Source: Acanthosepion lycidas
Lineage: Eukaryota > Mollusca > Cephalopoda > Sepiida > Sepiidae
Reading direction: 5' to 3'
Length of the DNA stretch: 64,000 nt
Assembly: GCA_963932145.1 (NCBI GenBank)
Contig: OZ010571.1
Span: 156,569,978-156,633,977 of the forward strand
Under the pieces are notes generated by a model that did no database searches, had not been told where the DNA came from, and worked only from the letters and a program-made list of their open reading frames with translations. How positions within the stretch are numbered: the first letter of the stretch is position 1; each line of letters opens with the position of its first letter. The position numbers were made by a program, and so were the translations under genes. Positions 21,246 through 31,239 of the stretch are shown piece after piece.

Positions 21246-21691
21246 AACAATGAAATCTCCACAAATATCCTTAAATGCCTATAATTTATAACAGAAGCCA
21301 TTGGTTTATACCAACGGCTTCCCATACTTAATACTTCTCGTTTTTTACTCTCGCGTGGTTATGTGTGACGTCATGAGCTTCCGCGTCTCGTATATACGAG
21401 TTTGTCGTTACTTTCAAATTTTTCATGCAGCAAGGGCGGACTATCATTGTTCTTTCGTCCGTGTGTTGTTTGATTTATTGAAATTATCATCTTTGATAAT
21501 GGCTTATGTAAGCCGAAAGCTTAGATTGGATTTAAACATGTATCAATATGGTGTTTTCTTTTCGTCTTTCAACGATAATGTGATTAAGCTTATCAGACAA
21601 TATGAAAGGAACTTACTTCAAATACATAGACAAAACTTGTCTATATTATTTAATGAAACATGCATCAATGAAAAATTGCTGCCTAAATATA

Positions 21692-21694
<3 letters not shown>
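21246..21694 (+). pseudogene. PLE-1 copy D: leader and N-terminal segment
   Basis: It starts ATGAAATCTCCACAAATATC, matching 7565 onward. It includes an 8-bp hairpin CATTGGTTTATACCAACG, the degenerate hammerhead-like hairpin (21492-21520), and coding YQYGVFFSSFNDNVIKLI...FNETCINEKLLPKYT. It ends in a TA array. No RT is present. Confidence 0.75.

Positions 21695-21752
<58 letters not shown>
21695..21752. repeat. (TA)n microsatellite
   Basis: About 58 bp of TA between PLE-1 copy D and a mariner-type fragment. Confidence 0.95.
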
Positions 21753-21754
<2 letters not shown>

Positions 21755-21789
21755 CTGCTTATCTGAAAATTTCTACTTAATTTTGTCGA

Positions 21790-21955
21790 TTGAGTTTGTC
21801 CAACTCTTTCCGAATCATTTGCACGCATCAGATTGACACGCAAACATTCTCCAATGTACGTATTGGAGCTTCCGGCGCGAATGCCAAGCAGTACAGCATG
21901 CCGTTTCCAAATTTCTGCTGGAGTGAATTGCGTCATGGCGTTCTTTTTCTCCAAA
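21790..21955 (-). pseudogene. Mariner-type transposase N-terminal (HTH) fragment
   Basis: The minus strand starts MTQFTPAEIWKRHAVLLGI near 21935 and continues GSSNTYIGECLRVN, the start of the HTH region. 21794-21951 matches 24838-24993 almost base for base (about 95 percent by eye, one short indel). The catalytic region is absent. Confidence 0.75.
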
Positions 21956-21989
21956 TTACAAATTGTCAGAGGAAAGTTCATTCAAACAG

Positions 21990-22160
21990 CACGCTAATGA
22001 ACACTATAGTAACCTTTGAGAGCTCCTAATAAACAACACAAAAATGATAAAGTTCAGATAGTTAAAATAGACAAAAAATTATTGAAGCCATCAGCATCAG
22101 AAAAAAACAACCATGCAGTAATAAAATTAATTACCATCTCCCACCTAGCATTCTCCATTG

Positions 22161-22162
<2 letters not shown>
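21990..22162. other. Unclassified spacer
   Basis: Nothing recognised. Confidence 0.4.

Positions 22163-22194
<32 letters not shown>
22163..22194. repeat. (TA)n microsatellite
   Basis: A TA run of about 32 bp. Confidence 0.9.
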
Positions 22195-22198
<4 letters not shown>

Positions 22199-23850
22199 CT
22201 TGATCAAACATGTGTTATGCCCATTGTCATGTCCCTTAGTAGAAAGGGCTTCCCGCGTTTTTTGATTTGTTCTATTAAATTTCAGTCTAATGTTGCACTT
22301 AATGCACTACTTACGACTATTACCTTTTTTTACATAATACTCTAATTACATAGTCTTGAGGAAGACTTGATTCATGAACGCATTCTATTTTGGTCTAAAA
22401 TGTCCCATATACCCTAACAAACATATTAGACGGGAGATTCGCTTACTTCATCCGATGCTTTATCACAAGACCAAATTACCGAAATGCCAAGAACATCGAC
22501 ATTGTAATAAAAATCAACAAAGATATAAAAATAGTGCAATTTATAATATTGTTTTCCTCCCGCCAGCACTTTGTACCCTGTGCCAGACTTAGGCTATTAA
22601 ATACTAACAGATCTCTTCATAATTATAGACAGACAAATAAACGATCATTGATACTCCCCAGTTTACAAGCCGTCATTTCCGAAGACTAACACGATACTCG
22701 AGTCATCGGCTCGAATACGCCTACACAGACATCGACGTAAAATGCATAACAATTACGTTTCTACGGGGGAGGGGTGGTTGGGGTGGGGGGAAAAATAAAT
22801 ACAAAGAATACTGAATAATGGCGCTGAAATAAGAAAACGAATGTTAAGCAAAGCAGAAGAAAAAAATATTTCCTCGAAGATCGATAATGTTCAGAAAACT
22901 TTGTATTTATTTTTTTAATTTATTTATTTTTTGTATCCTTTTGTGTTTTTCCAGATTTTTTTTTTCTAGGCGGGCTTTTAAAAAAATCTTTGAAGGCGAA
23001 TTTCAATACTAACTGGCAAACTTCCGAGGAATACACAAACTAATTCTCTTGTATGATTCCTCGATATTAGAAATGGTTTCCAGGAATCTGACAAAAGAAA
23101 ATTAACCTGGGCCATTTTCAACAATTCTTTTATCTTTTGCATTTACATTTTTTCAGGTAAAATAGTCAATAATTTTATTTATTTTTTTCATTCCTATTAT
23201 GCATTACTTGCTTGAACTTTTTATTGTATACGGCATTATTGCTTAGGTATATACTTCTTTCATACAGCTTATTGTACAATGTATAAGTTATTCTTTATTT
23301 GAAAAAAGAAAATGGAAATTCTCCTGCGTCTTGTCTATTCTGGGTCATAAATATTTAGCATCTTCCGTTTTGTACTTTAAAGTTCGAAAACTTAACCTTG
23401 CATCTATAGATTTCTGTCTTTACGAAAATTGACTAATAATAGTCTTATATAACTAGTTTATATGTGCCATGAAAAAGTGATGGGTATTTTATGTTTGTCA
23501 AATTTAAAATAGCAAAAACTTATATTTTTATGAAATCCTGGAAAGATTCCAATGCATAAAATGCACGAATCACCTCAAGCAATGTATTGGACACTTTTGA
23601 TGTAGAAAAATATTGCACACAGTTTCACATATATACATACATGTATATAGCAATATATGTAAAGATGTAGCCGCCTTCTGTTTGTTATCGAACTCATCCC
23701 AGAGTTTGGGAGATACAACCACATAACTATATATATTCTGAATCTATATTACCCAGGATACGTGGATAAGTATATTTCATTTTCATCAAAGGGAGTCCCA
23801 GCGGGTGAGTGATATTTTTTTTTTTTTTTTTTTTTTTTCCATCTTTTCAT
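22195..23850. other. Unclassified stretch with G-rich motif and poly(T)
   Basis: Contains a G-quadruplex-capable run at 22765-22790 (five G-runs) and a poly-T tract near 23817-23838. No gene recognised. Confidence 0.5.
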
Positions 23851-23852
23851 TT

Positions 23853-24245
23853 AAATTTTAAGTTTGAACTAGGGAATGACTCCTTTCGAAAATATAGGAG
23901 TAAGCCAGAATATGAAGGTCACATCGGCGAGATCAAAATGAGACAATATGAACGTCAAGTTGAGTAAAAAATCGCCAATCAGTGGGTAGTGCCTTATAAA
24001 ACAGATTTGTTGCGACAATTCAACTGTCATATCAAAGTTCAAATCTGCTCATAAATTCACCCAATCACTGCAATGTTAGTCAAGTAATGTATATATCAAA
24101 TGGGTCAGATCAAGCTGTTTTTGAACAAGCCTCATGCTGATTTTTTATTTCTTAGATGTAAATTAAATTTAAATATGAACGAGGGAATAACTCCTATCCA
24201 AAATATAGGAGAAAGCCAGAAGATGGAGGTTACATCGGCAAGATA
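23853..24245. repeat. Direct repeat pair, period ~308 bp
   Basis: 23860-23935 (GGAATGACTCC...ATATAGGAGTAAGCCAGAA, then GGTCACATCGGCGAGAT) recurs at 24180-24245 (GGAATAACTCC, ATATAGGAGAAAGCCAGAA, GGTTACATCGGCAAGAT). It could be two copies of a dispersed repeat or a tandem duplication. Non-coding. Confidence 0.65.
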
Positions 24246-24259
24246 TAATATTTGAATAA

Positions 24260-24264
<5 letters not shown>

Positions 24265-24296
<32 letters not shown>
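24265..24296. repeat. (TA)n microsatellite at transposon boundary
   Basis: The TA run ends exactly where the mariner-type element begins (GGTGTGATGAAT). Confidence 0.95.
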
Positions 24297-24298
<2 letters not shown>

Positions 24299-25094
24299 TG
24301 TGATGAATACATTGTAGTCATCTAAATGACGCAAAAAATGAAAATAACATTGACAGCTCATTTTAACAGATATATTTACCAAAAGTGCGCAAAAATATTA
24401 ACCACGACCTTCAGACAACTTGGGAATCTCAAGCAACTCATGTGGACGATATCCTTGTTTAAGTTGGTGAATCCTGTCATAATCCTTGCTTTAAGTTCAT
24501 CTCTTTTGTTACAAGGAATTTTGTTAGTCTCTCGCTCAACTGTGGCCTACACATAATAATCAAGTGTTTTGCAGTTTGGGGGGGGGGGGTGATGTGGTCG
24601 CAGAATTTCTCTGACTGCCATAATTGGGTTCTCCTTCTTGTATGGCATGGTGCAGAGTCCTGTTACCAGACATAGGGTCTTCCAGCAGCCAACCTCTTGA
24701 CCCAAGACAGCACTACTTCCTCATAGCACTTGATGTAGGCCTCCGTGTTGAGTTTGGGGCCCTCATCAACAAATTCGGAAATTCTTTTATTAGAATGATC
24801 AGTGAGGTTCTCCAGCTGCCGTACCTCACCATTAGACTCATCCAACTCTTTCCGAATCATTTGCACGCATCAGATTGACACGCAAACATTCTCCAATGTA
24901 CGTATTGGATCTTCCGATGTGAATGCCTAGCAGTACAGATGCCGTTTCCAAATTTCTGTTGGAGTGAATTGCGTCATGGCGTTCTTTTTCTCACAAATGG
25001 TGCTCAACTGACCCTACTATACCGTCAACAAAATCAAAAACAAGCAATGCGCATGAAAAATATAAAATGGCGAAAATTCAATCATCGCACCCTG
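24296..25094 (-). pseudogene. Mariner-type DNA transposon with degenerate transposase
   Basis: Both termini are visible: the left end reads GGTGTGATGAAT and the right end, on the minus strand, CAGGGTGCGATGAT. Each is flanked by TA, the target duplication of Tc1/mariner elements. Minus-strand coding runs from 24975 (HTH) through KELDESNGE, then jumps to EGPKLNTEAYIKCYEEVV, AAGRPYVW, a stop, QDSAPCH (second catalytic Asp), LDYYV, ETNKIPCNKRDELKARIM. About the middle third, including the first catalytic Asp, is deleted. A 12-C run replaces the SPD of the third catalytic Asp. The element is dead. Confidence 0.85.
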
Positions 25095-25127
25095 TATGAA
25101 AATTTCTTTACTCGAGTAATAAGTATG

Positions 25128-25370
25128 GCCTGCCACAGGTAACCATAAATAATCACAAGCAAGTTCCATTTATCTCAAGAGACACTACTTTATGGAACAG
25201 ACTCCGGAGCGAATGTTTCCCCGAACGCTACGAACTTATTTCTAAGGTCATATGTTACTCCATAATCTGCACTTCCTTCCCTCTCCTAACTTCGTTCACC
25301 ATCCTCATTTATTAATCCTCTACTTAGAGTGGCTCTTGGGCCTTTAAGTAGTGAACATCTAGTAAAAAAT
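25128..25370 (+). pseudogene. LINE 3' end fragment
   Basis: Coding in one frame at 25190-25260 gives LWNRLRSECFPERYELISK, typical of the LINE C-terminus. The family 3' UTR signature (CTACTTAGAGTGGCTCTTGG) follows at about 25320. It starts about 35 bp from the mariner right end. RT is missing. Confidence 0.75.
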
Positions 25371-26165
25371 GATGTTTCTTAAACCTTATCCAAACATCTG
25401 ATTTTGGTCAATGAAACGCTAAATAAAACATGTCAATGCACTCATTCGTGCGTAAAAGAATCAATGACCAAATTAGAAAAGTTGAGACACTTGTAATATT
25501 TACTGCTGGTTGTAAGAAGTGATTTGTTAAGGAAATAAGTCCAGTGTTAGATATTGGTAACCAAAACGGAAATGAGTTATGTCGCTTTTCATTGAAATAA
25601 TTTTAGTCTTTAGGCGGCCGAAGAGGCACAAGCATCTTTTTTTATCGCTATTATATTTCATTTTTTTTTTCCTTAGATTTTGTTGCCTGCTGAATAGCGT
25701 AACGGCGATCGTCACAGGAAATAGAATTAGAGAGCTGATTTCATGTCTCTATGGAGGCTGATTGCATTCAACTTTTGATTAACTTACACGGGACGAGTAG
25801 CGCCCAATGATGATTGACACCTAACAGTTGAATGTAGAAAAAGACGGCGGCACTGTGGCATAGAAACTGGAAAGGATTGAATAGGTTTTAATGATAACTG
25901 AAATTAAATCTGGGTAATTAGATGATTTGATGGAACCTGAATATTAACTTGAAGAGAAGTTCATTCGTATAGCCAATCGCTAATTCGGAATCAAAGATTT
26001 TCTAGAAAAGCTCCTTTTTGATTAATTTGATTAAAGACAATATCCATCGGAATGGCGTAGGTTCTTGAATCGAATAATTTTTGAAATAGGCTTTCCTGAA
26101 ATCTACTAAATTTGATAAACCGTCCTATCGGCTTGGGTTGTATAACGCTAAATGAAACATTGCAG
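25371..26165. other. Unclassified stretch
   Basis: No gene or repeat recognised. Confidence 0.5.
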
Positions 26166-26199
26166 AGTGGGTAGAATCATCCCCTCCAAACAAATGAAG

Positions 26200-27460
26200 C
26201 TATCTGTTTGCCATAGGTGGCAACCCTAATACCTAAGGATGGAAACCTGGAGGCCTAGCAGTCCATACTTCCCGGTCTATAAGACGGACAACTGTCCTTA
26301 CATAGGCTAGACGGGCGGCTGGAGAGGCCCGACTTAATCAATCGGCTGGTCATCATAAAACCTAGCACCTATATAATTAATCCCGAAATTATCTCCCAAA
26401 CTTATCACATGACGCTCAAACACTACCCATTATTATTATATTAAAAGAGAACTAAGGCGGATGTTGAAGGTCAGTCGAGTCGAAAAAAAACAAACATTGA
26501 CCACTACATCAAATTTAGGCGTCAGATGTTTTAGGTACTGAAGCGTATAATTAACGATACCTTAAAGACCTATCTCAATGAGAGTATACCGGTAGATCTA
26601 CCCCAAATAGGTTTAAACTCCTTGATAAATTCCGTGGAGGGTGTTGGAGAACAGGATCAATGTAAATAAATATCAAATGACAAACATCAATAAAAAAAAA
26701 TAAAATAAAAAAACGAAAGAAATATCTCTAACTCTAGTTCAGAAATAAAAGCCGTAACAGAATTTACGAGATTCATAGCCATAGAATCTGTGATAGAAAT
26801 TTCTCTGGTCACTTTTCACTTCCTCTGTTATATAAACAGATCCTAAATAAAGAGAGACCCGTTGGCTGCGGCAGTAGAAAACGCAAACTGCACTTCTGCC
26901 GAGTGGTAAGAACCTGTAATGCCGTACGACAGAAAGCTGGAGACTAAGCAGTCCATGAACCGGGTATATAAGTGGTCAGTGACGGGTAACACTTTGGCTG
27001 GACGTTCGGTCGGAGATCAATCGGCTGATCATATCAAGCTCTGGCACCATTGTCTCACAAACTGATCGCATAACGAACAAATATCCTATCCTTTCTTATT
27101 TTAAAAAGTAGACGGAGGCTAAAGGCGAATCGTGTCGAAAAGAAATAAGCTTTGATTTGTCGGTACTGAAGGTCAAAATTAACAAGGTTTCAAAGTCCTC
27201 TCTTGATGAGAGTATACTGGTTAATATCACAAGCAAGGCGAGTGAGTATAACACCCCCTTGCTAAATTCCCGATATTAATTGTACTCTGTTGTGGGTGTT
27301 GGAGAACAGGACCAATGAAAATAAATATCAAATGGCAAACATCAATAAAAAAAAAACGAAAGAAATCTCTAACTCTGATTCAGAAATAGAAGCCGTAACA
27401 TAATTTCTGAGATTCAGAGTGATAGAATCTGTGATAGAAATTTCTCTGGTCAATCTGTCA
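26200..27460. repeat. Tandem duplication, unit ~655 bp
   Basis: Unit 1 (about 26200-26817) and unit 2 (about 26900-27456) share CTGGAGRCYTAGCAGTCC-like starts, CAATCGGCTG(A/G)TCAT, TGAGAGTATAC(C/T)GGT, GGGTGTTGGAGAACAGGA, and a long final block to GATAGAAATTTCTCTGGTCA. Landmarks sit about 656 bp apart. Unit 2 has roughly 40 extra bases near 27230. No coding frame and no terminal TG..CA typical of LTRs was seen, so it looks like a satellite-like or segmental duplication. Confidence 0.75.
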
Positions 27461-27469
27461 CTATTTTGG

Positions 27470-27980
27470 ATTGAAAAGACCATTACTAGCAGGGCAAATC
27501 TACAAACAGTAAGAAAAATGATAAGTACCACCCTACTTGTAGAAGTCAACAACAAAAATACATGAATAACATATTCAAAATGAAGGCTTTCCATCATTTA
27601 AAGAATAAAAGACTGAACAACCTCGAATGGAGCTGTCAATAATAGGGAGTAGTCCCTAGCTACACTAAAGGAAATAAATAAAGCTTTGAGAAAGCCGTTA
27701 CAAACTATAGAATGATAAGAATAGAAAGGGCAAATCAAAACATCATAACACATTAACTTAAGAGTTAATAAATCCGTAATCCCGAAGGAAATAAAGATTA
27801 GTTTTACGATTGAGACGGTTGAAGAATACATCCTCTATACCTTGAGATGTTCCAAGTGTCAAAAATATAGACATCACAATACAACTGCAGAAGACACCAG
27901 ATCATATTGAGCTAGTGTGTAATATGAAAAGCGCTAATTGTTATGAAAACCATCTGGCCTTTACGAAATCTTGCCGCTTA
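27470..27980. other. Unclassified stretch
   Basis: No gene recognised. Confidence 0.45.
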
Positions 27981-27984
27981 TATA

Positions 27985-28150
27985 TAAGCCAGACGTGGGT
28001 ACCTCAAAGCAGTGTAATGGTTAGCAAGCTTGCCTCGCTAGAAAAAATTACGACTGAATAGTGAGTTCGATTCTCACTAGGTGTCCCATACTTTCAGCCG
28101 TGTGCCACATCTAAGCTACGCTTGGAAAATCACTCTATAGGCTACACGTA
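27985..28150 (+). mobile_element. SINE-B (tRNA-headed)
   Basis: A-box region GTGTAATGGTTAGCAAGCTT and B box GTGAGTTCGATTCTCAC (perfect 5-bp T stem) form a convincing tRNA-like head near 28012-28085. A body follows (GTGTGCCACATCTAAGCTAC, GCTTGGAAAATCACT). Homologous over about 150 bp to the minus-strand copy at 53245-53395. The two copies share the ACCTC preceding the head. Confidence 0.8.
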
Positions 28151-28169
28151 CCATACACATTCATACTTG

Positions 28170-28440
28170 CTGAAAAATTATAAACCAACATGTACAACAT
28201 GCCATGCAACTGCCATGGTGAAACACATTTACCTGAATGTATTTACTTAGCACCTGTAAGACAAATACTTCAAGAAAACTAACACGGGAATCTATTTGAA
28301 AATTCTGAAAGCGTTAATATACTGTCCTACTTTAAAGAAATAGGTTTATGTCAAAACATACAACACAACAGATCCTGTACAAACTATAAAACATACATTT
28401 ACTCTGTAGTTGAAGGCATACAACTTGTTTCAAAATAATG
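28170..28440. other. Unclassified stretch
   Basis: Nothing recognised. Confidence 0.4.
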
Positions 28441-28444
28441 GATG

Positions 28445-29050
28445 TGATGGATAAATTGTCGTCTAAATGACAATAACACTGACATTTCATTTTAACAGAT
28501 ATATTTACCAAAATTACGCAAAAACATCTTGAAAATACTAAAGAGTATATCTATTCAATAAAATCGCCATTAGTTTCAACCACGGCTTCCAGGCAACTTC
28601 GGAATCTCATGCAACTCTTCTGGATGGTCTCTTTGTATAAGTTGGGGAATGCTGCCATAATCCTTGTCTTCAGTTCATCTTTGGTGTTACAAGAGGTTTT
28701 GTTGATCTTTCGTCTCAACTGCGCTTACTCATAATAATCAAGGGTTTTTTTTTTTTCAGTCAGGGGAGTTATGTGGCCAAATGTAAGCGGGTGATGTGCA
28801 CGTAGAAATTGTCTATCATACATGACTGGGTTCTCCTTCTTGCATGACATGTTGCAGAGGCTTGTTGCTAGACATAGTCATCGAGCAGCCACCCTTTTGG
28901 CCCAGGACAGCACCTACCTTCTCAAGGCACTTGAGATAGTTATCCGTGTTAATTCTGAGACCCGGTGAGAAGATAAATGGAAGTATAATGTTGCCATCAC
29001 TAATGAACACTCCAAACACCTTCGTAATCACCATTAGACTCATCTAACAA
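28445..29050 (-). pseudogene. Mariner-type transposase pseudogene, copy 2
   Basis: Minus strand from 29045: VFGVFISDGNIILPFIF, GLRINTDNYLKCLEKV, a diverged second catalytic block (QQASATCH, where the Asp is Ala), NSPD followed by a poly-A expansion, LDYY, then KDELK, CMRFRSCLEAVVETNGD near 28565. The 3' terminus near 28440 (GTGATGGATAAATTGTCGTC) matches the left end of the copy at 24296. N-terminal HTH and first Asp are missing. Same family as 24296-25094 but with different lesions. Confidence 0.8.
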
Positions 29051-29059
29051 ATCAATTAT

Positions 29060-30195
29060 CTAGGGTGTCAATGAACCAGAGACTGGAACACCAAAGCTGC
29101 AAAATTTATAGTGTCACATCTGGTCCCGTAATCAAGGGTTCTTGATAATGAATTTACCACCTAATGTACAGTGCTATATTTCTTCTTTTTATATGCCGTG
29201 TCCATTCAGGACATATGCAATTATGGCCCTCCATACTTTCCTGTTCCTTGTAGCTCTTAACAGGTTTTGTCTTTTTGTTATTTCTCCCAAACCCTGTTCT
29301 AGCATACATTTACTCAAGGACATCAAGTATGTCACAAGCTGCTTTTCTATGTTTTTCTCTTTAGGGACTGGGAAAACAAGCTCCTTCTCTCTAAGGCTAG
29401 AAAATCTCTCCTCGGTTAATCATAAAAACAGTAGGGTAGTTAATCCTTTAACTTTGAAAGGTATTCCAGCTAAAAGGTTATAAATTCTAACACTGGAAAT
29501 ATAGCAGCATGCGATTTGCTGCAGCTGATCGCATAAAATAACATTATTATGGTTTTGTGTTTTATTTTGTTTTGTTTTTTTGTTGTTTTTTTTTGTTTAT
29601 TTTTGTTTCTTTGTTTGATAAAACCTTAAGATGCTCATGCCATAAAGCGATAATTTGAAAGTTTCTTACCCGTTTGGATTCATTATTAGCCGTGGTCAGT
29701 ATTCAAGCCTATGTAAAAGGCCATATTTTCAATACTGGCAAGTAGATCTTCGGCACTTGGAAGGTTGTCGCAACACAATCTACCAATTTCCAATTAGTCT
29801 TTAATTTACTAAGAGTGTGATTGAGAAGTTAAAAAAAAATGCTTTCACTTAAGACTCCATTTCAATTGTCTGCAATAAATTATGGCTGGGTGAAAAGAAA
29901 CTTTTGGAAATTATCTGAATTCAGTTTCCTTATTCACTCAGCAAAATCTTATTTGTTCTTGAGATTTTAGTTCCCAGAGCGGGACTCACCAATTCCGCAG
30001 TCGTAATTGAATGTCGGAACGCCTTTTACTGTTCAGTATTCTTTTTTTTTATTTCAATCATTCTTATCTGCAAGTGTAATTTAGTAGCAAACCGGACTTA
30101 AATGAGAATTGCCAACACTCAAACGTAATAATAAAGCAATCGTCTTCCATTGCACGTGACTCCCTGATAAATTACTCGATTTCTGTAAAATTTCA
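29060..30195. other. Unclassified stretch
   Basis: A 113-codon plus-strand frame at 29142-29483 is not recognised and is not supported as a gene. A T/G-rich simple tract is at about 29555-29610. Confidence 0.45.
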
Positions 30196-30200
30196 TTTCC

Positions 30201-30465
30201 ATTGGCCAAGACACTGATTAAGATTCACGTTCTCACCAATTTCATCACCAAACGCCATGTTCGTTTTTAAAACGGAAGAGAGAAAAAAAACCAATCAGCA
30301 AAAGTCACTATCGCGTGTTCTTCATAAACTTGTAAATGAACCAATCGGAATTCTATATTAACGCCGATTGCTGATTCTCAGATGCTAAATCCAGAAAATG
30401 ACTCCATGTAATCGTTTGATCATGTGATCAAAGGAGAACCAATGAAAAATACTCTTTTAAATAGC
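30201..30465. promoter_or_regulatory. Cluster of five CCAAT boxes followed by a TATA-like site
   Basis: ATTGG at 30201, CCAAT at 30236, 30291 (AACCAATCAGC, the strong NF-Y form), 30341 and 30439, then TTTAAATAG at about 30457. The spacing resembles NF-Y-driven promoters, but no open frame follows within 500 bp on the plus strand, so this may be chance in AT-rich DNA or an enhancer. Confidence 0.25.
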
Positions 30466-30929
30466 TTCATTTACCGGCTAAAGCTGAAGGTAATCGGAAG
30501 ATGATAAATACGTTTCAAATTAAATGACAAATTACAATCCGGGATTCTATCGTTCCTTCAGCTTGTGTACGAAGACTGTTTTAGCAAATAGATTTTGACA
30601 TGTCGGGTTAACTATCCCCACCCACTAATTCTTGCTATTTTTACCTATGATTCGAGGAAAGAGTGAATATCACTTGATTTTGGGGTTGTCCTATAGCTAG
30701 ACTAATTTCCAAAGATAGCAAGACAAACTGGTCTCTATATCTATTTTACCAATAACTGGTAGTTAAGATGCATTCACTGCCTCCGCTAAAATTCGAACTC
30801 TGCTCGCTGGTTTCATTTCCATACATTTTATTCTTCATCCATAAATTTGTTTCTTCCTTTATTAGGTTTAGGTTGTTCATTTTAGAATTTATCAAGTTTT
30901 TGCAGGTTATTTAAAGGCAGAAATATTTT

Positions 30930-31237
30930 TTAGATTGTAAGAATCTTTTCTGCGATAATTACTGATACAAATGCTACTAATTAACTCATAGCTGGGGAGA
31001 GAAGAGGTGAATACATGCCTTTCTCAAGGGTATTTGTACTTAAATGAACGTAACGAATCCGACTGGAATTGAGACGACGCCTTCCGAGCCGTCATCCATT
31101 ACACCAACGGCACACCTCCAGCTCACAGCACCTGATATTTCCAAATGGTTACCCATCTAAGTACTGAGCAGGCTCGACGTTGTTTAACTTCGGTGATCGC
31201 AAGAGAGTCGGTTCTTCAACGTGATATGGTCGTAAGC
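30930..31237 (-). mobile_element. SINE with chimeric 5S rRNA + tRNA head
   Basis: Read on the minus strand from 31237, a near full-length 5S rRNA-like sequence (to 31121) is followed directly by a tRNA-like promoter region: A-box-like TGGTGTAATGG near 31102 and B-box-like GTCTCAATTCC near 31071. The A-to-B spacing is about 31 nt, short of the usual 44. A core with CCCTTGAGAAAGGCATG follows, then CTCTTCTCTCCCCAGCT, fading out near 30930. Known metazoan SINEs with fused 5S and tRNA heads (AmnSINE1) have the same order. Family assignment is inference. I found no second copy in the window. Confidence 0.65.
31121..31237 (-). pseudogene. 5S rRNA-like sequence (SINE head)
   Basis: It aligns end to end (117 nt against about 119-120) with metazoan 5S rRNA, about 80 percent by eye. 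It includes the block GATCACCGAAGTTAAACAAC of the internal promoter and GTACTTAGATGGGTAACC. Substitutions fall in the C-box region (GATGGGTGACC to GATGGGTAACC) and a one-base gap near nucleotide 26. It lacks a T-run terminator and runs straight into tRNA-like sequence, so it is not a functional gene. Confidence 0.8.
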
Positions 31238-31239
31238 CT

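Noticed and set aside
26200-27460. Paired LTRs of a retrotransposon
   Set aside because: Units are nearly adjacent with no internal coding region, primer-binding site or TG...CA ends.
28012-28085. Functional tRNA gene
   Set aside because: A and B boxes are good, but the acceptor stem is absent and a second collinear copy with shared flank exists, so it is a SINE.
29142-29483. 113-codon plus-strand frame
   Set aside because: Longest non-repeat frame nearby but no family resemblance. It may be antisense to an unrecognised repeat.
31121-31237. Functional 5S rRNA gene
   Set aside because: Too diverged, no terminator, and fused to tRNA-like sequence. Better read as a SINE head.
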